DNA from: Oxyruncus cristatus
Lineage: Eukaryota > Chordata > Aves > Passeriformes > Cotingidae
Assembly: GCA_013399855.1 (NCBI GenBank)
Contig: VXAY01002056.1
Coordinates: 638,707 to 702,706 of the forward strand
Direction of reading: 5' to 3'
Length of the DNA stretch: 64,000 nucleotides
Shown here: positions 51,401 through 63,589 of the stretch, one piece after another
How the letters are laid out: each line of letters begins with the position of its first letter
How positions within the stretch are numbered: position 1 is the stretch's first letter
Notes under the pieces: model-generated
The model's input: only the letters and a program-made list of their open reading frames with translations
Databases searched by the model: none
Told to the model about the DNA's origin: nothing
Made by a program: the position numbers and the translations under genes

Positions 51401-54400
51401 TCCAGAAATGTTCACTGCAGCCAACTCCAGTCATATGAACTGAGTCAGGAGCGGTTTTTGTTATAAAACAGGTCACACCCTTGTGTACATAATCTCTCAT
51501 TCATTGGCTTCATGTCATCCTAGCCCAGAATTCAGAGGTTTACAATGCACACACAAAAGCAGGTCCTTCCCCACTCCCCACTTCTAGTAATGAACTTAAC
51601 TTCAAAAGGGGTAAGACCCCGGTGTCTCAGGGGACAATGATCTAACTCAAGGCCTGCTGCCAAGATAGTCTGGCAATTCCCTTCTTGCCTCACTAATTCA
51701 AGCTTTAAATAAAAAAAACAGAAACCACTACACATCTGTGCAGCCCATGAGACGTACAGCTTTCCTGGCCCTCAAGTGGAATATTTCCAAATAGCAGGGA
51801 TTTGATTACATGAAGGAACATGACATCCCCCTTCTCAGCCAACAAGGATATTGCAAAGATTAAGCAATCCAACACGAAGAGGCAAATTCCAGGGATGTCC
51901 ACATCATTTTTGTAATAATTATATATTTGTGTCTTCTGTGCCTTTAAGGTAAAATGTTAGATGATGCACATCCCAGCATTAAGTCACAGGCTTCCCTTGC
52001 TACAGAATGAACACAATTGTATTGCTCAAAAGGCAGGAACACCAGATGCTGTTTGTTGAAGTGCCCTGGACACTTCATACACAGACTCACAGGATCCCAG
52101 GTGGGGCTCAACATGTTGCAGAAATCAGGGCTGTTCGGTGGGGCCACCACTGCATATTGCTGGTACTATTCTCACACATCCCACACTCCTACCCCCATTC
52201 CAGCAGGCAGCAAGCAGCCACAATTTACACAGCAGAAGAAAGTCTAAAATCCTCTATTGCAGTACTCCATTTGTGGAAATGAATCAAGTGTTACCTCAGG
52301 ACAACTGAATACAAGTTTTTCTCATCAGTGGCTTCATGAAGAAAAGTGAATAAATTACATCTGATATACTCCTTACATCTTGTGTTCCTTAAAGTCTCCT
52401 CAGTTCAGAAATCTATATAATCCACACCTCATCAATCTTCAGTTCTTACTATGTGAGAGTAATTCATCAATTCACTTGTAAACACAATTTAATACTAATT
52501 TTTTTTAATTCAACTTACAAGTGACTTCCTCAGTGTCTTACTGCAGAAACAGAACTGTTATTCGTTATCTGACTACAGACCACAGAGCAGTGAGTTAGAA
52601 AACTGTTTTACATTAGGGCTGGAGTATCACATGTTATTTTGTTTTAGTGCTCTTGTATGGAGAACGTCAATCCCACAAGCTGTTCTGCAAAGCTCCTACA
52701 GGATATTAGCTTCATTTCACAACATGTAACACACTTCTTTAAAGACCAGGGATTCAACAGTAAACAGAGAACACAGTATCCCAAATCCTGCTGCGACAGA
52801 AGGCAGTGGTGATCCAGAGTAACAACTGAGCAGGGTGGCAACAAAAGAGCTCTAGAGAGGTGACTACAGTTTGAGCCAAACAACACTTTCTGGGTGATAC
52901 AGACAGATCAAATCAAAACAAAAAACAAACAAACAAACCACGCAAACTTCAACAAGCCCCAAGCATTAAAGCAGAACCAGAGAATCACAGAATCAGGTAG
53001 GCTGGAAAAAACCTCTGAGATCATGGAGTCCTGCAAATTTACCCAGAATAAATGCACCCTGGCAGGAATGAAAAGGGAAAGTGGGAAGAATGGGCTGCAA
53101 TTAGGAAAGTGCAAAGGCTAGAAATACAAAGTTTAGTTTACATAATACTTTGCCAATGCCTTCCACTATAAAGCACAAAGTACATTACTGATCTTAGATA
53201 TATTTTTATCTCAGGTGCAATAATTCGGTTCTTTTGCGGTTCCCAGAGAAGTGGGGAGCACTGGTCAGATGAGTGGAACATTCTTGAGGGCAACAGTCTC
53301 CAGCACTAAAGCCTTTACTGTCTGCATGAGAGATCCTGCAGTATGCCTTGTAAAATCTTTACGACATACTTCCATGCAAAGATTAAGACAAAGCTAGTTT
53401 TGTTGCAACTATTACCACATTGCTCTCATGAATCTGTTGAACAATGTTTTACTGTATAGTTCAACACTTAATTGGAACAGAATGTGACTTAAATGATTAA
53501 ATCATGTTTAAAAACAAAGTAAGTTTTTACTGATGCTTTTAGAAACAAAATCAGGCACTGGAAAAATGAATAGGATATAATTCAGGGATTGTTAAACTTC
53601 CTATTACTTTAGCACTGTTCATCTCACTACAGCAGGACACTTTACATTATTTCATATCTTCCACATTTCATTGCACAAAATAAAAGAGATGTTCCAAAGA
53701 CTTGGGAGAAATCACATCCTCTATCACTGAAAGAGATGCAACAGTGTTTTAATAACATGCTACCCCAAAATGAGGTACTTGGGACACCTGGAAGAGAGGA
53801 TTTTTCCTTTACACTGTAGTAGGAAAACAAGGTTACCAGGATCGGCAGCAAGCCAGGATGGCTAAAATTAACCCAGGATAAGCTTCTTTGATAAATCTGC
53901 AGGTCAAATCACCATGCAGGACATCAGTTCTACTAAAATAGAATAGGGAGAGGGAAGGATAGATTTGCCTCTTCTTATTTCATGAAATGAATAACTGGGC
54001 CAAGTTAGAGCAACAAGACCAGCCAGACACACAGAAATGTTTTAGCAAATCCTAACCAAAAAATGGTACCAAGAAAATAGCTGCAGTGCAAATCCATCTC
54101 TCTCTTCCCAAAACCTCTGGAACTGAAGGTTGTATTTGTCAGTTTTCTTCTGAATTAACAGGAGAATCAGGCAAGATTTTCACCTACCCCTAATTTACAG
54201 TGTTTTTAGCACTTCTCCATAATACATTGTTATAGCCAAAGAAAAAAATTATTATCCAGCCTAGTTGTTTGTTATTTTTTTAATTTTAGTATTAAAGAAA
54301 AGCACATTAGGATACAAGCTCCCTCTAGATAAAAAAACATCCTAGACATGTATTAAGTTTTACTTCATGCCCTTTCCAGGTTCTATATCTAGATCAATAT

Positions 54401-57400
54401 AATGATTCCTTCATTTAAAAGATTAGGTTACATAGATTTGCCATTTTTGTGCAACGTGCACACAAATGTGGCAGCAAGTCAAAGCTGAACCGTAATATTT
54501 CCATGAGGGGAAAAGAAAAGATTATCCCTCACCTACTACAAAATGAGCTTGGCCTTCTTGCCTCCTGCCCATTTAACAGAGCGTGAATTTCCACACTACA
54601 CATTTGTTTCCACGTTTTTGGTTTTAATGAAAGTAAGCTCCATTCCATTTTTCATATTATTTTCTCTTCTTCTATGACATTAAAATAAATGGTGGAAAAA
54701 GTTATTAACCATCAACTTTTTTTTTTTTCCAAGAGATACAGGAAATTTTACTAACTAAACTGGTATGACTCATTGCAACATGCAGACACACTGCTGTTTA
54801 GTAATACTTTATTACATAAAGGAAATGACATTTGATCTTTCTTAACCAAGATCTACATTACAGCTGGTCCCTTCTGTTTTTCTACACGATTCTTACAGAT
54901 TTTATCTACCCAAACAAATACTTGTGCTGTGTGCATGTATATGTAAGCTGACTTCAGAGAACCACCTACCTGAACCATGAGGCACCATACCTGCTGCTAT
55001 GGGTACCTTCTGCATCCAATATATTGCATTATCCTTATCTCAGTTACTCTTACAGATCCTGTCACCAAAGGAGTGTCACAGTTATCTCTCAACAAAAGTG
55101 GTGTTAAACTTCAAATTAAGGTAAACCACAGTGTATGAAGGAAGTAGTACACCATACACAGAGTGCAGCATATTGTAAAGTTTTTACTTCAAGGAAAAAG
55201 TAGAAAGACACCAGCATTGTCAAGTAAAGCTACCTGGCACAGGCAGAGAAAATGCAAATATGCCCAAGAAAATTTTCACCAAATACACACCATTATCATA
55301 TAGACAAACTCAGAAGATGAATGAAGGCTCAAATCTGAAATATGCAATGATTCACACCAGAGAATTAAGCAGAATTAAAGGGTTTCAAACCCTCAAGAAA
55401 AGAGGAGCCTGTTCATTTTGGGCATCTGGAATATACAACTTAGCAAACAATTTGCTGAAGTCTTAGAGCAGCAGATCTGCCCCTGCTGCTGGGGAAGGTT
55501 CAGACATGGATTGAGAAGCACTCAAACACTGTGGCGACCGCTAAAGGCCTCCTCCTATGCATATGCACCCTGAACAGCTCCGGGAGTGTCTGTCCTCACC
55601 AATACTGCTTTGTAAGGCACAACGGATTTGGGAAGTCTTGTTTTACGGGAAAAATATGAAGTTATTCTTAAAATATTTAAGAAGCACATTATTTTTTAAT
55701 TTTCTCTTGAAAAGGCAAATGCTCCCATCCAAAGCAAAAATTTCAAATCCCAGGCTTTAATAACACGTCCATGGTTTTTAGACCACAAACCACTGCCATG
55801 TTTCAAAACTCGTTGTGATGTTAACTGTGTAATTAGTCAGTACTAACTATGCAATCTTATTAAACCCTTCAGTAAGGACACTAGAAAAACAACATGACTG
55901 CATACACCACTTGTCTGGCCTTGTCAGCCTACAGCATCTTTGAACATTACTGAGTGTCTTCCAAGACATCACTCAACTGCTATTTTTCTAATTCAGTGCA
56001 GTATTACAAAGGGTGCTGCCTGTGTTTAGCACAAGGTACAAGCCACGGGCACAATGACAGCATTTGTTATTATTGACGCAAATCAGGGTTAGCTCTTACT
56101 TTGAGGATCCCATCCCCATCAAAACTTGGCAACTCATGATAAAATCTCTGAGCCTTACTTCCTTCCTGTGCTACATACAAACAGCACACCAGCTCCAGAG
56201 GCACAAAATGCCTGAACAGGAAACCTCCTGCCTCTGCACAGCAGCACTTACTTGGGAACACCGCAAATTAAAAAGCATTAGAGCTGCCAGTGCTCCAATA
56301 AAATTTGGTTCGCAGCAGTTCTGGCTGGTCCACTTCAGAGATTTCATAACCACTTCCACGGAAAGGGTGGTGTTACCTTTCTTTTCTCTTGTAAAAGGCA
56401 CATAGTCCTCCCTGTCTTTGTGCTCAAGTGCCTGCTTCTCCAAGTACGCCAGGAGCCGCTCCCGGTCGAAGGGACCCGAGGCCTTTTTTGCAGTCTGGTC
56501 CTTCTGCCGGAAGCCTGCAGGCAGGAGAGAGTTCTGCAAAACAAATGGAGCAAACAAGAACAGCTTAGAAAGTCTGGGGGAACACCTGCTTAGTTTCATT
56601 TCCCTCTTCCTTCTCCCCCTCCGAAAGGTTCAAACCTGAGACGTCATCCTTTTCAGGCGAGCTTTGATCCCTTGCCAACTTCCTATTTTGGGGCAAGGGA
56701 GGACACAAAGTAACCTGTTTGTTAGACACAGAGAATCTAATGTAAAATACAGCACACTGCCCTCTGAATAGAACTGAAGCAATTCTTTAAGTACAACAGC
56801 TCCCAGCACTCGATTTGCTAATTACTTTGAATTTTGTTTCTAGAATGAGCACTGTTTAAATGAGTATTAGTAAATAAAACTCAGCTATTTCCAGTTTAGA
56901 CACTCAGTAAGAGACTACTTCCTCTATCACTTACTTGTATGTTTCTAAGTGTTTAAGACAACTGACTCTACTATTGTTTGGCATTTAACACAGAGTATTG
57001 CTACTTTTGACCTGACTCAAGGTGGGGTGTTCCTTTGATATCATCAACAGATTTTAACTAAAGAGAAAAAAAGAGGATATTAGTAAGGAAAGAAGAGACG
57101 TATAGGAATTCACACTGTTTTAAAAGACAACCATACCCTTTTGCCAGTTCTCCCCTGTTAAAATGCCCATAAAGCCAAAGGCAATTAAAATATCAATAAC
57201 TTGCAGTGCAACAAAATAAGTGATCATAATGTTCTTAACTGATCCCTGAACATCAAGATTAAACTTAATCCTGATACTAGTAAAGGAAAAACAGAGAACC
57301 ACTAGGTGAAAAGACAAGTCTTGGAGTCTGACGTTAGCTGCAGTATCAGTACAGGACAACTCAGCTCTTTATAGCAGAAAGCTCTAATATTCCAATACCC

Positions 57401-58027
57401 CATGCTGACATAATCATTCAGGAGCTCAGTAATTATTTGCCTTCTCTTTACAAAGTCAGCATGAGGACAGGAATAGATACAGACTACCAGAGACAGGACC
57501 AGGAATCTTCAGAAGAGGTTAGCACCCTGCCTCTCCCATCAAACTCTAATAGCAGAAGTAGTTAAAGAAAAATGGATGCAAAAGGGCTGTTTATTTGAAA
57601 CAGGAAAGTTAAACAGGCCTTTCTAAATAAACTTTCTTTTCAAGAACATGACAAAGAGCAATTTTTATTTATAAATAAATCCCAGAAAGCTCCTCCTGAC
57701 TATCCCTTCTTCCATTCTCCTCTATTGCAGTTCCTTGCAAACAGGAAATAAACATTATATACATATGCATATATGTAAGTAAGATCACCAGCAGGCTAGG
57801 AAAAAACTCGGTCCAAAAGTATATCATACAAAGTCTCCACTTATTTTACCCTAGTTATGGAACAAATGAAAAAAATAAAACTTCTCTTGGCTAATGCCTA
57901 CCTCAGGGTCAAGATCATCCAAAACAGTTTCCAGTTGTTTCAGTTCTTCTTCCGAAAGTTTGCCAAGAATTTCATCCTCATCGAGATCTTTGTACTTGTC
58001 CAAGTCCTTTCGAAACGGGAGTGTCAT
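42407..58027 (-). CDS. TMOD3: TMOD3, tropomodulin-3 (9 coding exons, 351 aa)
   Basis: Tropomodulin-3 caps the slow-growing pointed end of actin filaments together with tropomyosin, in the cortical cytoskeleton of most cells. I joined exons at 57902-58027, 56377-56533, 49033-49155, 48352-48441, 47700-47830, 46681-46788, 45124-45267, 44627-44771 and 42407-42438; all introns are GT-AG and frame is kept to a TAG. In order the product has the first tropomyosin-binding segment ([19 protein letters not shown], residues 1-42), actin-binding site 1 ([11 protein letters not shown] to [10 protein letters not shown], about 43-95), the second tropomyosin site (about 95-136), and a leucine-rich-repeat cap domain (about 160-340) with [24 protein letters not shown] and [10 protein letters not shown]. 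It ends [20 protein letters not shown] and the GSSNG-containing linker fit TMOD3 better than TMOD2 (which has RVFIPKEKPIE). An in-frame TGA at 58048-58046, seven codons upstream, fixes the start. Human TMOD3 is 352 aa. Confidence 0.96.
43405..43428. repeat. perfect 24-bp palindrome in TMOD3 intron
   Basis: Half-site CTGAATACCCAG is followed at once by its exact reverse complement with no spacer. The centre is a CAGCTG E-box. It lies in the last TMOD3 intron (42439-44626). Confidence 0.95.
44627..44771 (-). CDS. TMOD3: TMOD3 eighth coding exon
   Basis: 145 nt. Encodes [20 protein letters not shown] and [20 protein letters not shown], the end of the LRR domain and start of the C-terminal actin-binding helix. 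Acceptor TTTGAACAG|AGGCAG, donor GATTTGG|GTAAGA. Confidence 0.96.
45124..45267 (-). CDS. TMOD3: TMOD3 seventh coding exon
   Basis: 144 nt, phase 0 at both ends. Encodes [20 protein letters not shown] and [20 protein letters not shown], two LRR units. Acceptor TTCAAAG|GCTCTT, donor AATCAG|GTAAGT. Confidence 0.97.
46681..46788 (-). CDS. TMOD3: TMOD3 sixth coding exon
   Basis: 108 nt, 36 codons, phase 0 at both ends. Encodes [20 protein letters not shown] and [14 protein letters not shown] of the LRR domain. Acceptor AATTCCAG|AACATA, donor GCTGTT|GTAAGT. Confidence 0.96.
47700..47830 (-). CDS. TMOD3: TMOD3 fifth coding exon
   Basis: 131 nt. Encodes [20 protein letters not shown] and [12 protein letters not shown], the first LRR. 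Acceptor CTTTTCAG|ATATAG, donor ATTAAG|GTAATT. Confidence 0.96.
48352..48441 (-). CDS. TMOD3: TMOD3 fourth coding exon
   Basis: 90 nt. Encodes [20 protein letters not shown] and NGIDKDSFS, the linker to the LRR domain that is most diagnostic of TMOD3. Acceptor TTTTACAG|CTATAC, donor CTCAA|GTAAGT. Confidence 0.95.
49033..49155 (-). CDS. TMOD3: TMOD3 third coding exon
   Basis: 123 nt. Encodes [19 protein letters not shown] and [20 protein letters not shown], the second tropomyosin-binding segment. Acceptor TACTCCAG|GGAAAA, donor TTGCAG|GTTAGT. A 7.2 kb intron lies upstream (49156-56376). Confidence 0.96.
52979..53032 (-). repeat. CR1 LINE 3'-end fragment (minus)
   Basis: Reads as the reverse complement of a CR1 3' end: GAATCACAGAATCA then GGCTGGAAAAAACCTCTGAG and ATCATGGAGTCC. 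A short (AAAC)n run sits about 45 bp away at 52916-52938. It lies within the third-largest open stretch of TMOD3 intron 49156-56376, which otherwise holds no feature I recognise. Confidence 0.85.
56377..56533 (-). CDS. TMOD3: TMOD3 second coding exon
   Basis: 157 nt. Encodes [39 protein letters not shown] and [14 protein letters not shown], including actin-binding site 1. Acceptor TTTTGCAG|AACTCT, donor GAAAG|GTAACA. Confidence 0.96.
57902..58027 (-). CDS. TMOD3: TMOD3 first coding exon
   Basis: 42 codons, MTLPFRKDL to [11 protein letters not shown], the first tropomyosin-binding helix. Donor CCTGAG|GTAGGC. The exon probably begins at 58089 after TTTTTTCATAG, giving a 62-nt untranslated part without upstream ATG. 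Confidence 0.96.
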
Positions 58028-58707
58028 GACTTGGGCAACAGCAAGTCACTCAAATACTCCAAAACCCAAGTCTTAATTCTTAACCAGATCTATGAAAAAA
58101 GGTTTTAAAAACAAATAACCATAGTTAAGGTAAATATCCCAGCTACAAAGCATCTTCAAAGTCCAAATACATCTCTGAAAGGAAAGCTTCTCATCCAGTA
58201 GTCTGTTACTCTACAGCAGCCAAGGAGCACATGGAAGCTGTGTACACCTTGCATCTCCACTGACAAGAATCCTGTCCTGCCATGCCCTTTTCCATCAGTA
58301 ACTAAGCCACATCTATTTCCAGATGAAAGTCCGTACCCAGTCTTCTCAACGAGAACTCCAAGGCCGTAATTCCCACAGAGCAGGGCAGGTTGTAGGGTAG
58401 GAGGCAGGAGATACCAACTATACCTACTATTTAAGAGTCCAGTTAACGCCAGTGGTTTTTATGCAGATGGTTACTTTGACTGCAGATAATGCAGCCAAAA
58501 GAAGAGTTAAGATGCTCCTCATTTATTGTTGCTGCTGCAGTTCGAGGGCAGTTAAGGAGAACTTCACTATAAACAAGCTAATTGGTTATTACTGACTCAT
58601 ATCCCTGCATATTACCTACGGAGGAAACAGAGGAAGTTTGCCTCCCAGTTAATTATAGAACTACCATTGAAGCAACATTCTGTTCTGTACAAGGAAAATC
58701 AAAATAC

Positions 58708-58761
58708 CTTGATGAAAAGCGTAGGAAATACAGCTCCTAAGCAGCAGCACTCCAGTCAATC
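58708..58761 (-). other. TMOD3: candidate untranslated leader exon of TMOD3
   Basis: A T15 tract (A15 at 58766-58780 on plus) followed by GTAG gives an excellent acceptor, and 54 nt later ATCAAG|GTATTT gives a good donor. The exon contains no ATG; joined to the exon at 58089 it leaves the TMOD3 start as the first ATG of that leader. This is a prediction from splice signals alone. Confidence 0.4.
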
Positions 58762-60454
58762 CTACAAAAAAAAAAAAAAAGGAAAAAAATTAAAAATCAA
58801 GAACAGACTAACTGTAACTGCTCTCTAAATGTTATACTTGGAGAAAATCAGGGTCCTTCAAAAGATGTACAGTCTATATAGCACTTCTCATGGACAAGCA
58901 GAGTGCAGGGAATCTTTTTTCCAACACTCAGAATTTTTGAGCATTTGTTTTGGAAAAAACAGTGAATCACAGCAGTGTTCAAGCAGACAAATTGTTTCCT
59001 CTCATTTTTCTGAAAGAAATTACAGGATTCTCATTTTATTCAGCCAAATTCCTGCTTCAAGTTGATTGAGCACACAGACAAAAAAAGGTAACTTGAATGA
59101 CTCTCTGTAGGTAAGCAAGAGAGTCCATTAGGTATTTGGGGAGCAAAGGCTAAATCCATACATTCAGGGTCATTAGTCTCCTTAAACCCTTTCTTGGCTC
59201 TATAGAAATACTCAACACAGACCAGACACATAGCAAATGTTATTTCTTCTCCAGTAGCCAGACCACTCCTCGTATGCTCACACCACATACACAACTGCAT
59301 TACTTCAAACCTGCACTTACAGAGTCCTTCAAAACCAGATCAATGTAGTTATTGCCTATTAAGTAAAACGAAAAGAAGGGCTGTATATACATCCACACTA
59401 TACCGTGGAATCCTGCTTAGAGGATTCCTTCTCCTCAGTTGTTTACACCAAGAAAGGTCTCCCTGGCTGCCATAGTTACATACAGTGACATTTTAATTCA
59501 GAGACACTAAACAGACATGAACACATAAAGCTTCACCCACACCATTCAGTCAAGTGTACCTGTAAAGTAAATCTGGTTTTAACAACTGCCATTGCAAGAA
59601 TGATAAATTTTCAGTCCCTAACAAAAACTACACCTGAAAAAAGAATATGTTTACAGCTATTTTCAGCACGTCTTCTTTTAAAAAAAAATATTGCTGATAT
59701 AAATACTAGAGCTTACTTGTAAAGTGCAGCTGACATCGACGGAACACAATTCCAAAGTTGAACTACCAACTTAGGTCGAGTTCTCTTGAACTTAACAAAA
59801 ACCAGTAGGAATTCCCAATTTCACAGTAAATGACATAAAAAAGAACACCATCTGGCTTCCTCCAAACTAAACCTGATCATGTTGGAAAAGCCTGGACCTT
59901 TTTGCAAGAGGCTACAGAGATAGGAGCATCCGAGTTTGATGGCTGCAGAAAATGCAGAGAGCAGCATGTCTATGTTTTCCTAAGTTCCAAAAGTACACTA
60001 AGGAGTGTCCCTGTGGCCAAGAGAGCCACCTCCCACAGTTTTCCATACTCTAGTGGTATTTGTTTCTCCAGGTGCAGAGCAGCTGATGGACAATTAGTTG
60101 ATGACAGCAGATGCCACACAATCTGCACAAGAAGTTCTCATTCCTAGAGCCTTAATGTTTTGCCCTTCCTGACAGTTCAAGCCATTACACATTATCATAA
60201 GAGAAAACATTTCCTGCAGCCGATTACACAGCATTGTTTGTGACCAGGCTGCACTGTCTAAGCCCTACATCAAGACTCTTCTATTTACCACATTTCTGCA
60301 TGTCCATTTGCATTCAAATATTAAAAGGTGTAGTTTTAACAGGTAATTACAAGGAGCAGAATGGTTAGCAGGCTGCAGAATAATGCTGCCTTTACTCTGA
60401 CAGAGAGCAGCACTGCATAACCATACATTATCTTCACGTAGGCTGTATTTCCTC

Positions 60455-60566
60455 CTCATTAATTGCTGTAAAGTGCTGCCATCCAGAATTAATTACCTTT
60501 TATTTACTGCATTGCTACGTTTCATATGGGAAAACTACTCATGCTTTGTAATACATTAATTAATGT
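60455..60566. promoter_or_regulatory. cluster of TAATTA motifs, possible enhancer
   Basis: Three paired homeodomain-type cores lie within about 110 bp: CATTAATTG (from 60457), GAATTAATTACC (from 60486) and the palindrome CATTAATTAATG (60554-60565). The sequence looks less like random AT-rich DNA than its surroundings. Function is not shown. Confidence 0.25.
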
Positions 60567-63500
60567 TCAGGTCACAGCCCTTGGTCTCACTTGTTTCTAT
60601 AATATGACCAAAGTAGCCATTTCAAATCCTTACCTACAGTGTTCAGACACACAGACAAAAAAAAAAAAGAAAAATAAAGAAGCATAACAAAAAGCCTTAT
60701 GTCTCTGTAGCTGAGTCTACCTACAAAAGAAATCACAGCATATAAAACACTAGTATATAACATGCTAAAAATCAGGTTTTAAAACAGTGTGTTAGGAATT
60801 CTCACTGCATAAAAGGGCATAAAGGCCAGCTGAAGCCCTAATCTAACCAAACAAGCCCTTCACCTCCCATTAAACACACTTGGTACTCTATTTGTTTTCC
60901 ACCACTCACTGCAGCAGTTCTGCATAGAGACGTAAGTAACAAGCTACAAGTTTTTAGAAAGAGCAGTTACTTGGCCTGGGAATACTTTTGGCACATTATA
61001 CATATATGTGTGTGATCTAACTGCAAAATCATAGGCAAAACTGTAACCATCAATTTTGGCTTTGCAAATACTTTGCTCTTTTTTGATGAGCAAGCTACTT
61101 TTCTTATAAGTATCCTTCTTAGCTTTACCATGAAAACATTACATACGTTAAAAGTCCAAAGGGCTTTTTCAGATACATAACTGTAAGGTGAAGCTCTTCA
61201 GCAACTTCATAGTCACATAAGAAACACTGAGAGAAATGGCAACAAATCCATCACTTCCAGTCCATCAAATTTCAATTCTCTGTTTGTTATACAGAATTGA
61301 AAAACCAAAAATGAAGAAATTCTGCTGGACATCCCAGAGACAAAAATCTTGTCATTATTCCTTCACCTGAGAAATCAGTGAAGAACTAAAGGAATGAGAA
61401 AACAGCAGTAACTTGACTTTAGGTCATTTTATAACTACCTGAATCATCCCCTGAAATACTGTCAAGCAACTTCCACACACCTCTTACCTACAAGTTAAAG
61501 TATTTTTGTTTTCTCCTCTCCTCTCTGAAAGTATACTTTTAAAAACCAAAAGATTCTAAAAATAGCAAGCTTCCAATTTTCCTTAAAAAGCTCCCCCCTT
61601 CCCCCCCCAATTTCCATTATATTTAAGAACGCAATTTCTTGGGACCCTAACAGGAGAAACTCTTTAGAAACAACTTGCCCACAGGAAACTCCAGTGTTGT
61701 TAAAGTCCACTGCAAATGGTTTCCGTGACTTGGATTTTAAAATAGAAGCGACATCACGAAAAACAAACCGAGCTGGTTTTGGCCAGCACATTCACAGAGT
61801 TCACTTTAATCTCATTTGTTCCTCCCGAGCCTCCTTCCCCCCAGCCTCTGCGTGAACCTGGCCCAGAGCAGGGGGTCTGGAGCAGGGGGGTCCACAAAGC
61901 TGTCAGCATTCCTGCACCACTGAGGGCCCCAGATCATCCCAGCTCCTTGGAGGAGCCTAATCTGAGCATTTCCCCAGGGAACCCCGACGATGGCAACAAT
62001 TTTCTTTTCCAGTGTGCGAGATTATACAGAACTGTTTATGAAGAATGTGCTGCACTTGAAAGAGCTATCTTTACTTACCAAAGCTAGGAGAAAAAACAGT
62101 AAATATAAATATTACCATAATCCCAGAAGGTTCCTTAGGATGTTTTTCTAATGCCTTCTGATAACTCTGCTGAACAGCCCAATGCTGCTTTTCTTAGCAG
62201 AAAGCTCTCAAAAACCCATCTGAGCCTCCCAAAACTCCAGCCTGGGGTTCTCCTGCCAGGGAACCATCCAGGTTCTCCTGCCCAGGGAACCAGCAAACAA
62301 CCCCCAGCCCAAAGCCTTATGGAGCCAGCAGGTGGCAGCTCATCTTTGCCTAAGCTTTTCGTCAAATTGCGTTTTCCAGGCAGAAAGGAACAGCTATTCT
62401 GGGCTGTTTTCCTAGAAAAGCAAGCCTGAGGCTTCATTCTGTTGACAGAGACAATTCACTAAGTTTTACACACAGCAAACTGGGCTTCCCCAACTTCACA
62501 TTTCTCCTCGAGGTGCCCCAAGGAGCAGATGGGGAGAGACAGCTACTGCAGAGGAACTACACAGACCACAAAGATGCTGTCATGATGAAGGAAATCTGAA
62601 CACGTCTGTGTTTGCACTTCCTGCTAGGTCCTCCTCTGTATCAGAGGGCACCTGGAACCAGACAAAGCCCACTTTGCACTTCTGTATGTAACACTGAACT
62701 AGGACACCCTTGCAGGAAGGGTGCTCTGAGTCACAGCTAAGCTGTCAAGCTGGCATTGTCCCATGAAAACTTACTCCTGTGTGCCTGTTTTTGAAAAGCA
62801 GTCACCACACTGCAGGTCTAAATGAACATGCCCACCCAGCCCAGGCAGTGGCGAGGGTGACAGGGCCAGGAGCCCTGAAGCTTGGCAAGCTGCACAGGGC
62901 ACGGAAGTGGCAGCAATTCAGCACACCCATCTCCATGATACTTCCAGGCATGCTCATCCAACTTGCTGCAGGGCAGATGTTACGATCCCAAATAAACACA
63001 AGGCCAGGATACGGTAAAAATCCCAAGTACCATAGATACTGCCTGTTCTGAGAAGTTCCTCTGGCAGAAATCACCACTCCAGCTGTCCATTTCCTCTCCC
63101 AACAGCACCACTGAGTCAGGAGTTATAGACCAACCAAGATGAGGGATGTTTTGGCTTCATTTTTTTTTCAGACAATACCTGGATGTTCATTAGAGATCTA
63201 CTGCCCACGGACATTAATACACAGTATCTCCTCCTGGAGGAACTGCCTGCAGGTGTTTAAGTCAAAAAGAAACATCAGCTGTAAGCTATCTGAAAGTTGA
63301 TGGAAACATTCAGATATTCCTATCAATTGCAGAAAAGTGGAGAAACTTGCAAGCTTAGAACAGGATAACAGAATAAATTCATTTCATTGCCATTATGTTA
63401 CTTCAGGAAAACTGAGTACGAGCCAGCTTCAGGTTCTCCCTTACATCATGGTCTGTACACCTGACACAGCCACCAAACTTTAGTCATGAGGATTGATTCA

Positions 63501-63589
63501 ATATATTACAGCAAACTCCAAGCACACAGCAACCTCCCTGGAACATCGATTACTTTCAACACAACCTGCGCCTACCCACAAACAGACGG

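Noticed and set aside
42407..58027. TMOD2 instead of TMOD3
   Set aside because: The [11 protein letters not shown] segment, the GSSNG linker and [16 protein letters not shown] fit TMOD3; TMOD2 differs at these places.
61779..62087. 102-codon plus-strand frame in the TMOD3 leader intron
   Set aside because: No known similarity and no splice support; part of a proline-rich chance frame.
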